The position numbers and the translations under genes were made by a program. Below, one piece after another: positions 17,353 to 24,508 of a DNA stretch of 64,000 nucleotides; positions within the stretch are counted from its first letter, which is position 1; every line of letters begins with the position of its first letter. This DNA comes from Janthinobacterium sp. SUN073 (lineage in GTDB: Bacteria; Pseudomonadota; Gammaproteobacteria; Burkholderiales; Burkholderiaceae_D). The notes under the pieces were generated by a model. That model had not been told where the DNA came from and searched no databases. It saw only the letters and a program-made list of their open reading frames with translations. The DNA lies in contig NZ_JAPUBT010000001.1 of the NCBI RefSeq assembly GCF_030397665.1, forward strand, positions 1,258,781 through 1,322,780, in the 5' to 3' direction.

Positions 17353-17378
17353 GTTGACAATTAAGGTTGACAATTAAT
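17353..17378. repeat. 13-bp tandem repeat upstream of the cytochrome pair
   Basis: GTTGACAATTAA followed by one base is repeated head to tail without a gap, 63 bp before the cytochrome start. It lies in an AT-rich region between divergent genes (cytochrome and moxR) and contains two TTGACA hexamers on the plus strand, so it may be an operator or a pair of -35 elements. Confidence 0.6.
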
Positions 17379-17523
17379 CTGCTGCTTGCCGATTCTAGCC
17401 AAGATATTCTTGCAAGTCCACCTATAAAACCCGCATTGTAGGCAGGCGGGCACAGGCCGTCCGCGTGGCGGTGCGCCACAGTTCTGTTTATACTCTCCAT
17501 TTCCCTACTTTGGCAGACCGCTC

Positions 17524-18393
17524 ATGCAAGCACAGCACTCCCAGCAAGGCCAACGCTTCGAAGGTTCCGACAGCTATGTCGCCACCGCCGACCTGAAACT
17601 GGCCGTGAACGCGGCGCTGACCCTGCAACGCCCGCTGCTGATCAAGGGCGAACCGGGCACGGGCAAGACCATGCTGGCCGAGGAAGTGGCCGCCGCGCTG
17701 AACATGCCACTGATGCAATGGCACATCAAATCGACCACCAAAGCGCAGCAGGGCTTGTACGAGTACGATGCCGTGTCGCGCCTGCGCGATTCGCAGCTGG
17801 GCGACGAGCGCGTGCGCGACATCCAGAACTACATCGTCAAGGGCGTGCTGTGGCAAGCGTTCACGGCGCCCGAACCGGTGGTGCTGCTGATCGACGAGAT
17901 CGACAAAGCCGACATCGAATTCCCGAATGACCTGCTGCGCGAACTGGACCGCATGGAATTCTATGTGTACGAAACGCGCGAAATGGTCACGGCGCGCCAT
18001 CGTCCGCTGGTCATCATCACCTCCAACAACGAGAAGGAATTGCCGGACGCCTTTTTGCGCCGCTGCTTCTTTCATTACATCAAATTCCCGGACAAGGACA
18101 CGATGGAGCAGATCGTCGCCGTCCACTACCCGCACCTGAAACAGGAATTGCTGGCCCAGGCGCTGCAAACCTTCTACGAAGTGCGCGACGTGCCAGGACT
18201 GAAGAAAAAGCCGTCGACCTCGGAATTTCTCGACTGGCTCAAGCTCCTGCTGGCCGAAGACATCCCTGCCGAGGCGCTGCGCAGCAAGGACAACAAGGCC
18301 GTGGTGCCGCCGCTGCACGGCGCGCTGCTGAAGAACGAGCAGGACGTGCACCTGTTCGAGCGCCTGATGTTCATGTCGCGTACCAACCGCTAA
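17524..18393 (+). CDS. MoxR family AAA+ ATPase
   Basis: 289 aa. Walker A GEPGTGKT at residues 42-49, Walker B LLIDEIDKA with Asp124-Glu125, and sensor ITSNNEKELPDAFLRR. MoxR ATPases act as chaperones that insert cofactors or assemble complexes, usually with a VWA protein as partner. One is encoded two genes downstream (CoxE-like), with a GNAT gene between, so the three form an operon. The client cannot be told from the sequence; CoxD/CoxE-type pairs serve carbon monoxide dehydrogenase, but no such enzyme is in this window. Confidence 0.9.
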   Translation: MQAQHSQQGQRFEGSDSYVATADLKLAVNAALTLQRPLLIKGEPGTGKTMLAEEVAAALNMPLMQWHIKSTTKAQQGLYEYDAVSRLRDSQLGDERVRDIQNYIVKGVLWQAFTAPEPVVLLIDEIDKADIEFPNDLLRELDRMEFYVYETREMVTARHRPLVIITSNNEKELPDAFLRRCFFHYIKFPDKDTMEQIVAVHYPHLKQELLAQALQTFYEVRDVPGLKKKPSTSEFLDWLKLLLAEDIPAEALRSKDNKAVVPPLHGALLKNEQDVHLFERLMFMSRTNR

Positions 18394-18402
18394 GGAGCGC
18401 CG

Positions 18403-19065
18403 GTGAACGACATCAGCCCGGACATGGTCTTCGTGCCCCTGGAACTGCACGGTATCCGCCTCGAAGCGCTGGCGCCGCACCACGCGCAAGGCCTGCGCGC
18501 GGCGGCCACGGATGGCGAACTGTGGAATCTGCGCGTCACTTCCGTGCCCGAACCGGACCAGGTGGACCAGTATATTTTCAAGGGCATCGAAATGCGCCCC
18601 GCGCGCTTCGCCTTTGCCGTCATCGACGTGGCCAGCGGCGAGGTGCTCGGCACCACCAGCTACCACGACGTGGTGCCAGCCATTGGCCGCCTGGAAATCG
18701 GCTACACCTGGTATGCGCAGCGCTGCCAGCGCAGCCACGTCAACACCACCTGCAAATTGCTGCTGCTGACGCACGCCTTCGACACGCTAGGCTGCGCGCT
18801 GGTGGGCCTGCGCACCGACAATTTCAACCACGCCTCGCAGGCGGCCATCGAACGCCTGGGCGCGAAAAAGGATGGCGTGCTGCGCCACCATGCGCTGCGC
18901 CGCGATGGCACCGTACGCGACACGGTCATGTACAGCATCACGCGCGGCGAGTGGCCGGAAATAGCCGCCCATCTGCGCTACAAGCTGGCGCAGCGCCCCA
19001 TCGCCGCACTGCCCCGCGCAGGAGCTGAAGGGACCGAAGCAGGGACAGAGGAAGCGCCATGCTGA
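18403..19065 (+). CDS. GNAT N-acetyltransferase (RimJ/RimL type)
   Basis: 220 aa from a GTG with AAGGAG 6 nt upstream, 9 bp after moxR. The RimJ/RimL type of GNAT fold is seen in LHGIRLEALAPHHAQGL at the start, GTTSYHDV, LEIGYTWY and the acetyl-CoA region (RSHVNTTCKLLLLTHAF). This group acetylates protein N-termini or small amines. The acidic C-terminal tail (about 200-220) is poorly conserved. Its place between moxR and the VWA gene is unusual, and a role in modifying the same client is only a guess. Its stop overlaps the next gene by 7 bp. Confidence 0.86.
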   Translation: MNDISPDMVFVPLELHGIRLEALAPHHAQGLRAAATDGELWNLRVTSVPEPDQVDQYIFKGIEMRPARFAFAVIDVASGEVLGTTSYHDVVPAIGRLEIGYTWYAQRCQRSHVNTTCKLLLLTHAFDTLGCALVGLRTDNFNHASQAAIERLGAKKDGVLRHHALRRDGTVRDTVMYSITRGEWPEIAAHLRYKLAQRPIAALPRAGAEGTEAGTEEAPC

Positions 19066-20228
19066 TCGATTTCTTCTTCACGCTCAAGGATGCGAAGATT
19101 CCCGTCTCGATCAAGGAATTTCTGACCCTGCTTGAAGCGCTGCAAAAGAACATCATCGACGCCTCGATGGACGATTTCTACTATCTGGCGCGCCTGACCC
19201 TGGTCAAGGATGAAGCGCATTTCGACAAGTTCGACCGCGCGTTTGCACAGTACTTCAAAGGGGTCAATGCGGCCTTCGAGACGAATGCGGCGATTCCGCT
19301 CGACTGGCTGCTGAAACGCATGCAGCGCGAGCTCTCCGAAGAGCAAAAGGCGCAGCTGGAAAAATTCGGCTACGACAAGCTGATGGACCGCCTGAACGAG
19401 CTGCTGAAGGAGCAGAAGGAGCGCCACGAGGGTGGCAGCAAGTGGATCGGCACGGGCGGTACGTCGCCGTTCGGCAATGGCGGCACGAATCCGGAAGGCA
19501 TCCGCATCGGCGGCAAGGGCGGCAACCGCACGGCCGTCAAGGTCTGGGAAGCGCGCAGTTACAAGGATTACGACACCGAGCGCGAACTGGGCACGCGCAA
19601 CATCAAGGTGGCCTTGCGCCGCCTGCGCAAGTTCGCGCGCGAAGGCGCGGAAGACGAACTGGCGCTCGACGCCACCATCGCCGCCACGGCGAATAACGCC
19701 GGTTATCTGGACATCCGGATGCGGCCCGAGCGCAAGAACCGCATCAAGGTGCTGATGCTGTTCGACGTGGGCGGCAGCATGGACGACCATATCGAGCGCA
19801 CCGAGGAACTGTTCTCGGCGGCGAAGACGGAATTCAAGAACATGGAATTCTTTTACTTCCACAACTGCGTCTACGACACTCTGTGGAAGAACAACCGGCG
19901 CCGCAATGCCGAGCGCTTTTCCACCTGGGACGTGCTGCGCAAGTATCCGCCCGATACCAAGCTGATTTTCGTCGGCGACGCCACCATGAGTCCCTATGAA
20001 ATCCTGCAACCGGGCGGCAGCGTCGAATACAACAACGAGGAAGCGGGATCGACGTGGCTGGCGCGCTTTACCCAGGCGTTCCCGAAATTCATCTGGCTCA
20101 ATCCCGAGGCGGAGGGATTGTGGCAGTACCGCCAGTCGATCGGCGTGATGCGGCAATTGATGAACAACCGCATGTTCCCCCTGTCGATCGACGGGCTGGA
20201 ACGGGGCATGCGTCTGCTCAGTAAATAA
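19059..20228 (+). CDS. VWA domain protein, CoxE-like
   Basis: 389 aa, cytoplasmic, with no signal peptide. The N-terminal helical part (1-130) includes DFFFTLKDAKIPVS. A Gly-rich loop is at about 125-155. The VWA domain (about 225-389) has a MIDAS-like motif DVGGS at Asp236-Ser240, where the usual DxSxS has Gly in place of the first Ser, as is common in CoxE-like proteins. VWA proteins pair with MoxR ATPases in metal-dependent complex assembly. The start overlaps the GNAT gene by 7 bp, which points to translational coupling. Confidence 0.9.
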   Translation: MLIDFFFTLKDAKIPVSIKEFLTLLEALQKNIIDASMDDFYYLARLTLVKDEAHFDKFDRAFAQYFKGVNAAFETNAAIPLDWLLKRMQRELSEEQKAQLEKFGYDKLMDRLNELLKEQKERHEGGSKWIGTGGTSPFGNGGTNPEGIRIGGKGGNRTAVKVWEARSYKDYDTERELGTRNIKVALRRLRKFAREGAEDELALDATIAATANNAGYLDIRMRPERKNRIKVLMLFDVGGSMDDHIERTEELFSAAKTEFKNMEFFYFHNCVYDTLWKNNRRRNAERFSTWDVLRKYPPDTKLIFVGDATMSPYEILQPGGSVEYNNEEAGSTWLARFTQAFPKFIWLNPEAEGLWQYRQSIGVMRQLMNNRMFPLSIDGLERGMRLLSK

Positions 20229-20541
20229 AGTCGCACAACAAAAAGTCCATGGCGGCATGCCGCCGCCATGTCGTACACTGCGGTACAAAACTACCGTGCG
20301 GAGCATCTCCGCTGCGGGCGGGTACCATACGCTGACACCAGCCCTGCCCCATCCTGCTGCATCCTGTGCGCGGCCGCCATGGCCGCGACACTGTTCGATT
20401 GCGCACATCGTGCGCGCCTTCTGCTCCGGTAGAATCGGCGTATCGCTCTGCGCAAACCATGCACCATCGCTGCACCACGACATTGCCGCGCCAGCCTCCG
20501 TGCTGCCGGCCGGTGCCAGCGCCATTTTCAAAGGAATGAGC
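20229..20541 (+). other. Intergenic region before the antiporter gene
   Basis: About 310 bp. An upstream in-frame extension of the antiporter reading frame covers most of it, but it has no membrane-protein character and no ribosome site. A 14-bp palindrome, GGCGGCATGCCGCC (20251-20264), stands 22 bp after the VWA stop. It has no T-tract and may be a weak transcription end or mRNA stabiliser. No clear promoter is seen. Confidence 0.35.
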
Positions 20542-21729
20542 ATGCAAAGTCTGATCTCGATCGCCGCCGACCTGTCCTGGCCGTTCGCCATTACCCTGGC
20601 CTGGGTGGTGGGCGAATTCGGCCACCGCTGGACGGGCCTGCCGCGCATCAGTTTTTACGGCGTGATCGGTTTCGTCCTGGCGCAGACGCAGGTAGGCGTG
20701 CTGCCGCAGACGGACGCCGGCCCCATGCTGGTGCTGGCCGACGTGGCCTTCGGCCTGATCCTGTTCGAGGTGGGCTACCGCATCAACCTGCGCTGGCTGA
20801 AGAACAACCCGTGGATCGCCGTCACGGGCCTGGTCGAATCCCTGCTGACCTTTGCCGTTGTCTACTTCATCGGCATCGAATTCGGCAGCACCTCGATGAC
20901 GGCGCTGCTGCTGGCGTCCCTGGCCATGTCCACCTCGCCGGCCACCATCATGCGCGTCATCAACGAGGAACGCAGCTCGGGCCAGGTGACGGAACGCATC
21001 GTCCACCTCACTGCCTTGAATTGCGTGCTGGCCGTCTTCACGTTCAACATCATCGTCGGCTTCTGGATGTTCCAGAGCTCCACCGACTTGATCGAGGCGA
21101 GCAGCAGCAGCGCCGCCGTGCTGGCCGCCTCGGTGGGCGCCGGCACCGTCTTTGGCATCGTCGTGCCGGCCATGCTGCGCCGCCTGGGCAATATGGCGCA
21201 GGATGCCACCGTCGCCTTTGCACTGTCGGTGATGCTGCTCGTCGCCCTGACCTACACCACCAGCCTGTCGCCGCTCCTGGCCACCCTCACGTTCGGCCTG
21301 GTGGCGCGCCACCGCAGGGTCGCCTTCAGCCAGGCGCAGCGCAATTTCGGCGCATTGGGCGAGCTGCTGACGGTACTGCTGTTCGTGTATGCCGCCTCGA
21401 CCCTGGAATGGGCCAGCGTGACGGCCGGCGCGGGCCTGGCCCTGGCCGTCGTCGGCGGGCGATTGCTGACGAAAGTCGCCGGCGTCGCCGCGTTCTCGCA
21501 TGTCAGCGGCATTTCCTGGCGCAAGGGCGTACTGACGGGCGTGGCGCTGACGCCCGTCTCCGTCTTCATCATCCTGCTGCTCGAGCACGCGCGCCAGCAC
21601 GGCGTGAACTTCGGCGACGAATTGAACGCCCTGGCCGCCATCACCCTGGGCCTGGAACTGATCGGCCCCGTGCTGGTGCAGCGCGTGCTGATGCTGGCCA
21701 AAGAAACCCACGAAATCAAGGAGCGCTAA
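20542..21729 (+). CDS. Cation/proton antiporter (CPA2/Kef type)
   Basis: 395 aa with about 11-12 hydrophobic helices through the whole length. The sequence FGLILFEVGYRINLRWL near residue 75 resembles the Kef/NhaA-type region between helices, and ALLLASLAMSTSPATIMRVI near 120 corresponds to the ion-binding helix, where CPA2 members usually carry an Asp or a polar set. There is no RCK/TrkA-N domain at the C-terminus, so it is not a full KefB/C. The start at 20542 is 6 nt after AAGGA. The next gene follows the stop with no spacing. The transported ion (Na+ or K+) cannot be assigned. Confidence 0.85.
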   Translation: MQSLISIAADLSWPFAITLAWVVGEFGHRWTGLPRISFYGVIGFVLAQTQVGVLPQTDAGPMLVLADVAFGLILFEVGYRINLRWLKNNPWIAVTGLVESLLTFAVVYFIGIEFGSTSMTALLLASLAMSTSPATIMRVINEERSSGQVTERIVHLTALNCVLAVFTFNIIVGFWMFQSSTDLIEASSSSAAVLAASVGAGTVFGIVVPAMLRRLGNMAQDATVAFALSVMLLVALTYTTSLSPLLATLTFGLVARHRRVAFSQAQRNFGALGELLTVLLFVYAASTLEWASVTAGAGLALAVVGGRLLTKVAGVAAFSHVSGISWRKGVLTGVALTPVSVFIILLLEHARQHGVNFGDELNALAAITLGLELIGPVLVQRVLMLAKETHEIKER

Positions 21730-22860
21730 ATGCCGCTGGAACCCTTTGGCCAATCGGCCGCGCTGACCTTTGGCGTCGAACTCGAACTGCAACTGGTGAA
21801 CCTGTCGGACTATGACTTGACGGCCGCCAGTCCCGACCTGCTGCATCTGCTGAACAAGAAGCCCTTCCCTGGCAACGTCACGCCGGAAATCACCGAGAGC
21901 ATGATCGAGATTAACTCGAGCGTGCACACGCATCACGGCCCCCTGCTGGAACAGTTGCAGGAAATCCGCGACACCCTGATCACGGCCGGCGACAAGCTCA
22001 ATATCGGCATCGCCGGCGGCGGCACGCACCCGTTCCAGCAATGGTCGTCGCAAAAGATCTTTTCCAAGCCACGCTTCCAGGAGATTTCGGAACTGTACGG
22101 CTACCTGGCCAAGCAATTCACCATCTTCGGCCAGCACGTGCACATCGGCTGCGCCTCGGGCGACGACGCCATGTTCCTGCTGCATTCGCTGAACCGCTAC
22201 ATCCCCCACTTCATCGCCCTGTCGGCTTCTTCGCCCTACGTGCAGGGACGCGACACCCTGTTCGATTCGGCGCGCCTGAACTCCGTGTTCGCGTTTCCCA
22301 TGAGCGGACGCGCGCCGTTTACGCTGAGTTGGGATCAGTTCTCCAACGAGTACTTCGCCAAGATGGAAAACACAGGCATCATCAAGAGCATGAAGGATTT
22401 TTACTGGGACATCCGTCCCAAGCCGGAATTCGGCACCATCGAACTGCGCGTGTGCGACACACCGCTGACGGTGGAGCGGGCCGCCGCGCTGGCCGCCTAC
22501 CTGCAGGCGCTGTGCCGCTACCTGCTCGAACGCAAGGAGGTGCCGCCGGTGGAAGACGATTACCTCGTCTATAACTACAACCGCTTCCAGGCTTGCCGCT
22601 TCGGCCTCGATGGCGCCATCACGCATCCGAAGACCTACGAAACGATGTCGCTGCGCGAAGACATCATGACCACCCTGCGCAAGATGGAACCGCACGCCGA
22701 AGCGCTGGGCAGCACGCCAGCCCTGAAACACCTGTCAGACGTGGCCAAGCAATGGAGCGACGCGCAATACCTGCGCAAGCAGCACAGCCTGCAGGGCAGC
22801 GCCGAAGGCATGGTCGATTCGGCGATCCGCTGCTTCCGTGGCGAACCGATGAATTATTGA
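21730..22860 (+). CDS. YbdK family carboxylate-amine ligase
   Basis: 376 aa, the usual length for YbdK (glutamate-cysteine ligase family 2). Family blocks are [10 protein letters not shown] at the start, [38 protein letters not shown] and a long region [19 protein letters not shown]. coli YbdK shows weak glutamate-cysteine ligase activity; the true substrate is unknown. It starts directly after the antiporter stop codon, so the two are coupled. Joint function with a Kef-like antiporter is suggestive, since Kef systems respond to glutathione conjugates, but this antiporter lacks the regulatory domain. Confidence 0.92.
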   Translation: MPLEPFGQSAALTFGVELELQLVNLSDYDLTAASPDLLHLLNKKPFPGNVTPEITESMIEINSSVHTHHGPLLEQLQEIRDTLITAGDKLNIGIAGGGTHPFQQWSSQKIFSKPRFQEISELYGYLAKQFTIFGQHVHIGCASGDDAMFLLHSLNRYIPHFIALSASSPYVQGRDTLFDSARLNSVFAFPMSGRAPFTLSWDQFSNEYFAKMENTGIIKSMKDFYWDIRPKPEFGTIELRVCDTPLTVERAAALAAYLQALCRYLLERKEVPPVEDDYLVYNYNRFQACRFGLDGAITHPKTYETMSLREDIMTTLRKMEPHAEALGSTPALKHLSDVAKQWSDAQYLRKQHSLQGSAEGMVDSAIRCFRGEPMNY

Positions 22861-22894
22861 GGGCTGGCCCGTTCACCCCAACACCTGAACTGCC

Positions 22895-22921
22895 GGGGTC
22901 GGACCCTCAGGGTCCGACCCC
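22895..22921. repeat. REP-like palindrome, copy 2
   Basis: The same 27-bp palindrome as at 908-934, differing only at the central base. It lies 35 bp after the ligase stop codon in the gap before the Fur-regulated promoter. Confidence 0.75.
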
Positions 22922-22992
22922 GGATCTTGCTTTTGGGGTGCAATCAGGCGCAACCACGCCAACCCAAAAAACCACACCCGCCGCCCCCGTCA

Positions 22993-23045
22993 TTTACAGT
23001 CCCCGTCCCCGCTTGTTACAATAGGTGAGAATGATTCTTATTATT
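22993..23045 (+). promoter_or_regulatory. Promoter with Fur box for the sigma/FecR gene
   Basis: TTTACA (22993-22998), an 18-bp spacer and TACAAT (23017-23022) form a sigma-70 promoter. A Fur box at 23027-23045 matches the 19-bp consensus at 14 positions by my count and overlaps the expected start site. Iron-bound Fur should therefore repress the gene. Confidence 0.75.
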
Positions 23046-23096
23046 GTTTAAACCAAGGACCCAGCCCCGCTGGATGGGCCATGCAAAGGGAACGCG

Positions 23097-24413
23097 ATGC
23101 CGCTGGCAGAGCCGCTACAACGCCAGGACATCGCGACACTGTATGCCGACCACCACGGCTGGCTGCAGGGTTGGCTGCGTAAAAAACTCGGCAGCACGGC
23201 CTGCGCGGCCGATGTGGCGCAGGACACCTTCATGCGCCTGCTTGACCGCGAAGACGCCGTCGCCGCGCGCGAACCGCGCGCCTTGCTCGCCACCGTGGCG
23301 CAGCGCGTGCTGTTCAACCATTACCGTCGCCAGAAACTGGAACAGGCCTACCTCGATGTGCTGGCGCAGCTGCCGCCCCGCCATGCGCCATCGCCGGAAG
23401 AACGCGCGCTGCTGCTGGCCACCGTGTCTGAACTCGACCGCATGCTCGACGGCTTGCCGCCCCCCGTCAAACGGGCTTTCTTGCTACGCCAGCTCGACGA
23501 ACTGCCGCAGGAAGACATCGCGCGCCAGCTCGGCATCTCGCTGGCGACAGTAAAACGCCATCTGCAGCGCGCCGGCAGCGCCACGCAGGCGTGGCAGCAG
23601 CTGCAAATGCAGCATGAACACCTGCCGCCCGCGGCGCACGCGAGCCTGCTGCGCGCCTGCGTGCAAGCCAACGCGCCGCGCCGTCATGCCGTCAAGACCC
23701 TGGCCCTGCTGCTGGCCTGCGGCGCCTCGCTGTATGCGTTTGAGCGCCGCAGCCCATGGCGCGGCTGGACGGCCGACTATCGCACGGCCGTCAACCAGCG
23801 CCGCGTCGTGACCCTCGATGACGGCACGCAGCTCACGCTCAACACCAGCAGCGCCGTCAATATCGTTTACAGCGGCGCACAACGCCGCATTCAACTGCTG
23901 GCCGGAGAAATCTTCATCGCCACCGCCAAGGATGCAGTACAACGTCCCTTCTTCGTCGGCACACCGCACGGCAGCCTGCAGGCGCTGGGCACGCGCTTCA
24001 CCGTGCGCCTGCACGATGGCTATGCCAGCGCCGGCGTGCTCGAAGGCGCCGTCGCCGTGCTGGCCGATGATGGCGCACGGCGCCTGCTGCTGCGTGCCGG
24101 CGAAGGCGCGCATTTCGACGGCACGGGTGTACACCGCCAGGCGCTGGCGCCGTATGGCGGCGCGTGGCTCAATGGCATGCTGGTGGCGCGCGACATGCGC
24201 CTGGCCGATTTCCTCGCCGAGCTCTCGCGCTACAGCGACCATCCATTGACCTGCGCGCCCGCCATCGCCGGCCTGCGCGTGTCCGGTTCCTACCCGCTGG
24301 CCGATGTGGGCGCCATCCTCGACGCCGTCAGCGCCAGCCTGCAACTGCGGCGCAATACCGTCACGCGTTTCTGGGGTCATCAAGTCGTCAGGATCGAACT
24401 GGCGGCCCACTGA
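23097..24413 (+). CDS. ECF sigma factor / FecR anti-sigma hybrid
   Basis: 438 aa combining two proteins normally encoded separately. Residues 10 to about 90 are ECF sigma region 2 (DVAQDTFMRLL). Residues 118-162 are region 4, with the HTH QEDIARQLGISLATVKRHL. A membrane helix is at about 203-220, then a periplasmic FecR domain (RVVTLDDGTQLTLNTSSAV, AGEIFIATAKD). The FecR self-cleavage signature LGTRFTV is present, with Gly298-Thr299. The usual separate cytoplasmic anti-sigma region is short or absent (about 165-200). Pseudomonas putida IutY is a known hybrid of this kind. Followed by a TonB receptor with an N-terminal signalling domain. Confidence 0.9.
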   Translation: MPLAEPLQRQDIATLYADHHGWLQGWLRKKLGSTACAADVAQDTFMRLLDREDAVAAREPRALLATVAQRVLFNHYRRQKLEQAYLDVLAQLPPRHAPSPEERALLLATVSELDRMLDGLPPPVKRAFLLRQLDELPQEDIARQLGISLATVKRHLQRAGSATQAWQQLQMQHEHLPPAAHASLLRACVQANAPRRHAVKTLALLLACGASLYAFERRSPWRGWTADYRTAVNQRRVVTLDDGTQLTLNTSSAVNIVYSGAQRRIQLLAGEIFIATAKDAVQRPFFVGTPHGSLQALGTRFTVRLHDGYASAGVLEGAVAVLADDGARRLLLRAGEGAHFDGTGVHRQALAPYGGAWLNGMLVARDMRLADFLAELSRYSDHPLTCAPAIAGLRVSGSYPLADVGAILDAVSASLQLRRNTVTRFWGHQVVRIELAAH

Positions 24414-24508
24414 AAAATATTTTCTGCAAAGTGAGCTGTTTAAGCGTGCTCGCGTGACTTGGAAGACAGGCAGTCTCCATCTTGCGCATCCACGAAAGGT
24501 TACATTCC

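Noticed and set aside
20257-20541. Upstream in-frame extension of the antiporter
   Set aside because: No ribosome site and no membrane-protein character; AAGGA stands before the ATG at 20542.
20218-22731. An 837-codon minus-strand frame over the antiporter and YbdK-type genes
   Set aside because: The composition is that of an antisense shadow, and both plus-strand genes are well recognised.
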